Notes under the pieces: model-generated
What the model saw: the letters and a program-made list of their open reading frames with translations, nothing else
What the model was told of the DNA's origin: nothing
Database searches by the model: none
Position numbers and translations under genes: made by a program
Shown: piece after piece, positions 63,530 through 64,000 of the stretch
How the letters are laid out: every line of letters begins with the position of its first letter
Numbering within the stretch: position 1 is the stretch's first letter
DNA from: AWTP1-18 sp036504515
Lineage (GTDB): Bacteria > Pseudomonadota > Gammaproteobacteria > Burkholderiales > Rhodocyclaceae
DNA: 64,000 bases
Reading direction: 5' to 3'
Assembly (NCBI GenBank): GCA_036504515.1
Contig: DASXVA010000012.1
Location: forward strand, 558,001 to 622,000

Positions 63530-64000
63530 ATGAACTTGTCGCCCTTTTCCACCGCCATCCCCTGCGACGAGACTGGCCCCGACAACTTCGGCGGCCACGC
63601 CACCACGGCCACCTGTCAGGTACTGCGCCTGGAGCGGGGCAGCCTGACTGCAGCGGAAGATCAGGTCATCGAGGAAGTCCCCGTGGCCTTAGTGTTCAAC
63701 GGTATCTCCCACGCGGTGATGCTGGCGACGCCGGAGTATCTGGAAGACATGGCCCTGGGCTTTTCCCTGTCGGAAGGCATCCTCCAGCAGCGCAGCGAGT
63801 TGTACGACGTGGAAATACAGAGTGGTTGCCAGGGCATCGAAGTCCATCTCGATATCGCCACCAGCCGCTTTGCCGCCCTCAAGGAACGCCGCCGCACCCT
63901 GGCAGGCCGCACCGGCTGCGGCCTGTGCGGTGTGGAAAGTCTGGATGCCGTGGCCCGGGTGCAGCAGCCGGTGGAACGGGGCGAGCCCATAGCCGCCGCC
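63530..64000 (+). CDS. fdhD: Sulfurtransferase FdhD (3' part missing)
   Basis: 157 codons to the window edge, starting ATG 63530, 25 bases after fdhC. Family features: QVIEEVPVALVFNGISHAVM, LGFSLSEGIL, and the active CxxC in GRTGCGLCGVESL. FdhD transfers sulfur from IscS to the molybdenum cofactor of formate dehydrogenase. The rest lies beyond the window. Confidence 0.93.
   Translation, partial: MNLSPFSTAIPCDETGPDNFGGHATTATCQVLRLERGSLTAAEDQVIEEVPVALVFNGISHAVMLATPEYLEDMALGFSLSEGILQQRSELYDVEIQSGCQGIEVHLDIATSRFAALKERRRTLAGRTGCGLCGVESLDAVARVQQPVERGEPIAAA

Overview
The window is G+C-rich DNA from a nitrogen-fixing betaproteobacterium. Gene content and order (nifHDKT, a 4Fe-4S ferredoxin, nifY, an LRV Fe-S protein, draT divergent from nifH, Shethna-type FeSII, selenium-free fdhABC) point to the Rhodocyclales (Azospira/Dechloromonas/Azonexus type). 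That placement is inferred from content, not from a database match. I saw no rRNA, tRNA, CRISPR array or intact insertion sequence.

Layout. 1-4.1 kb holds the start of a NERD-domain helicase (runs off the left edge), a LysR regulator divergent from an MFS exporter, and a DUF5610 protein. 4.2-7.1 kb is an integron-type cassette array read leftward: a 208-bp attI-like element, then a TIR-like effector, a membrane protein and a lipoprotein, each followed by an attC-like site. 7.2-14.6 kb is ordinary chromosome: a methyltransferase, a LysR/alcohol dehydrogenase pair, a 186-bp MITE-like element, an EamA transporter and a PocR-PAS-GGDEF-EAL protein. 14.7-45 kb is the nitrogen-fixation island: a stand-alone FeMo-co-binding protein, a [2Fe-2S] ferredoxin and nifZ, a 49-aa small protein, nifB-fdxN-(ArsC-like)-(flavodiiron protein)-ferredoxin-FeSII-draG-nif11, then (after a P-type ATPase and two c-di-GMP proteins flanking a SIR2-like gene) draT divergent from nifHDKT-fdx-nifY and three accessory genes. 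Unrelated housekeeping genes (BrkB, TPR/GT9, SBF transporter) sit inside it. 45-51 kb encodes a YHS protein, an NtrC-type response regulator with its histidine kinase, and a PilZ-containing chemoreceptor. 51.9-53.7 kb carries a second, inverted copy of the attI-like element followed by a rightward cassette array (DUF4145 protein and two small membrane proteins). 53.9-64 kb holds an OsmC-YcaO fusion, an HD-GYP protein, and the formate dehydrogenase locus fdhE / fdhA-fdhB-fdhC-fdhD (fdhD runs off the right edge).

How it fits together. Sigma-54 (-24/-12) promoters with TGT-N10-ACA NifA sites 70-110 bp upstream are visible for the ferredoxin-nifZ unit, nifB, nifH and a SIR2-like gene. NifH, NifD and NifK have all expected cluster ligands. 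DraT and DraG provide reversible ADP-ribosylation of the NifH arginine. FeSII and the flavodiiron protein suggest oxygen protection. nifA itself, nifEN, nifUSV and the rnf/fix electron donors are not in the window.

The most unusual feature is the pair of inverted attI-like elements, about 45 kb apart and flanking the whole nif island. Each is joined at a GTTGGGC boundary to its own cassette array. Their attC sites are recognisably related, and there is no integrase gene in the window.
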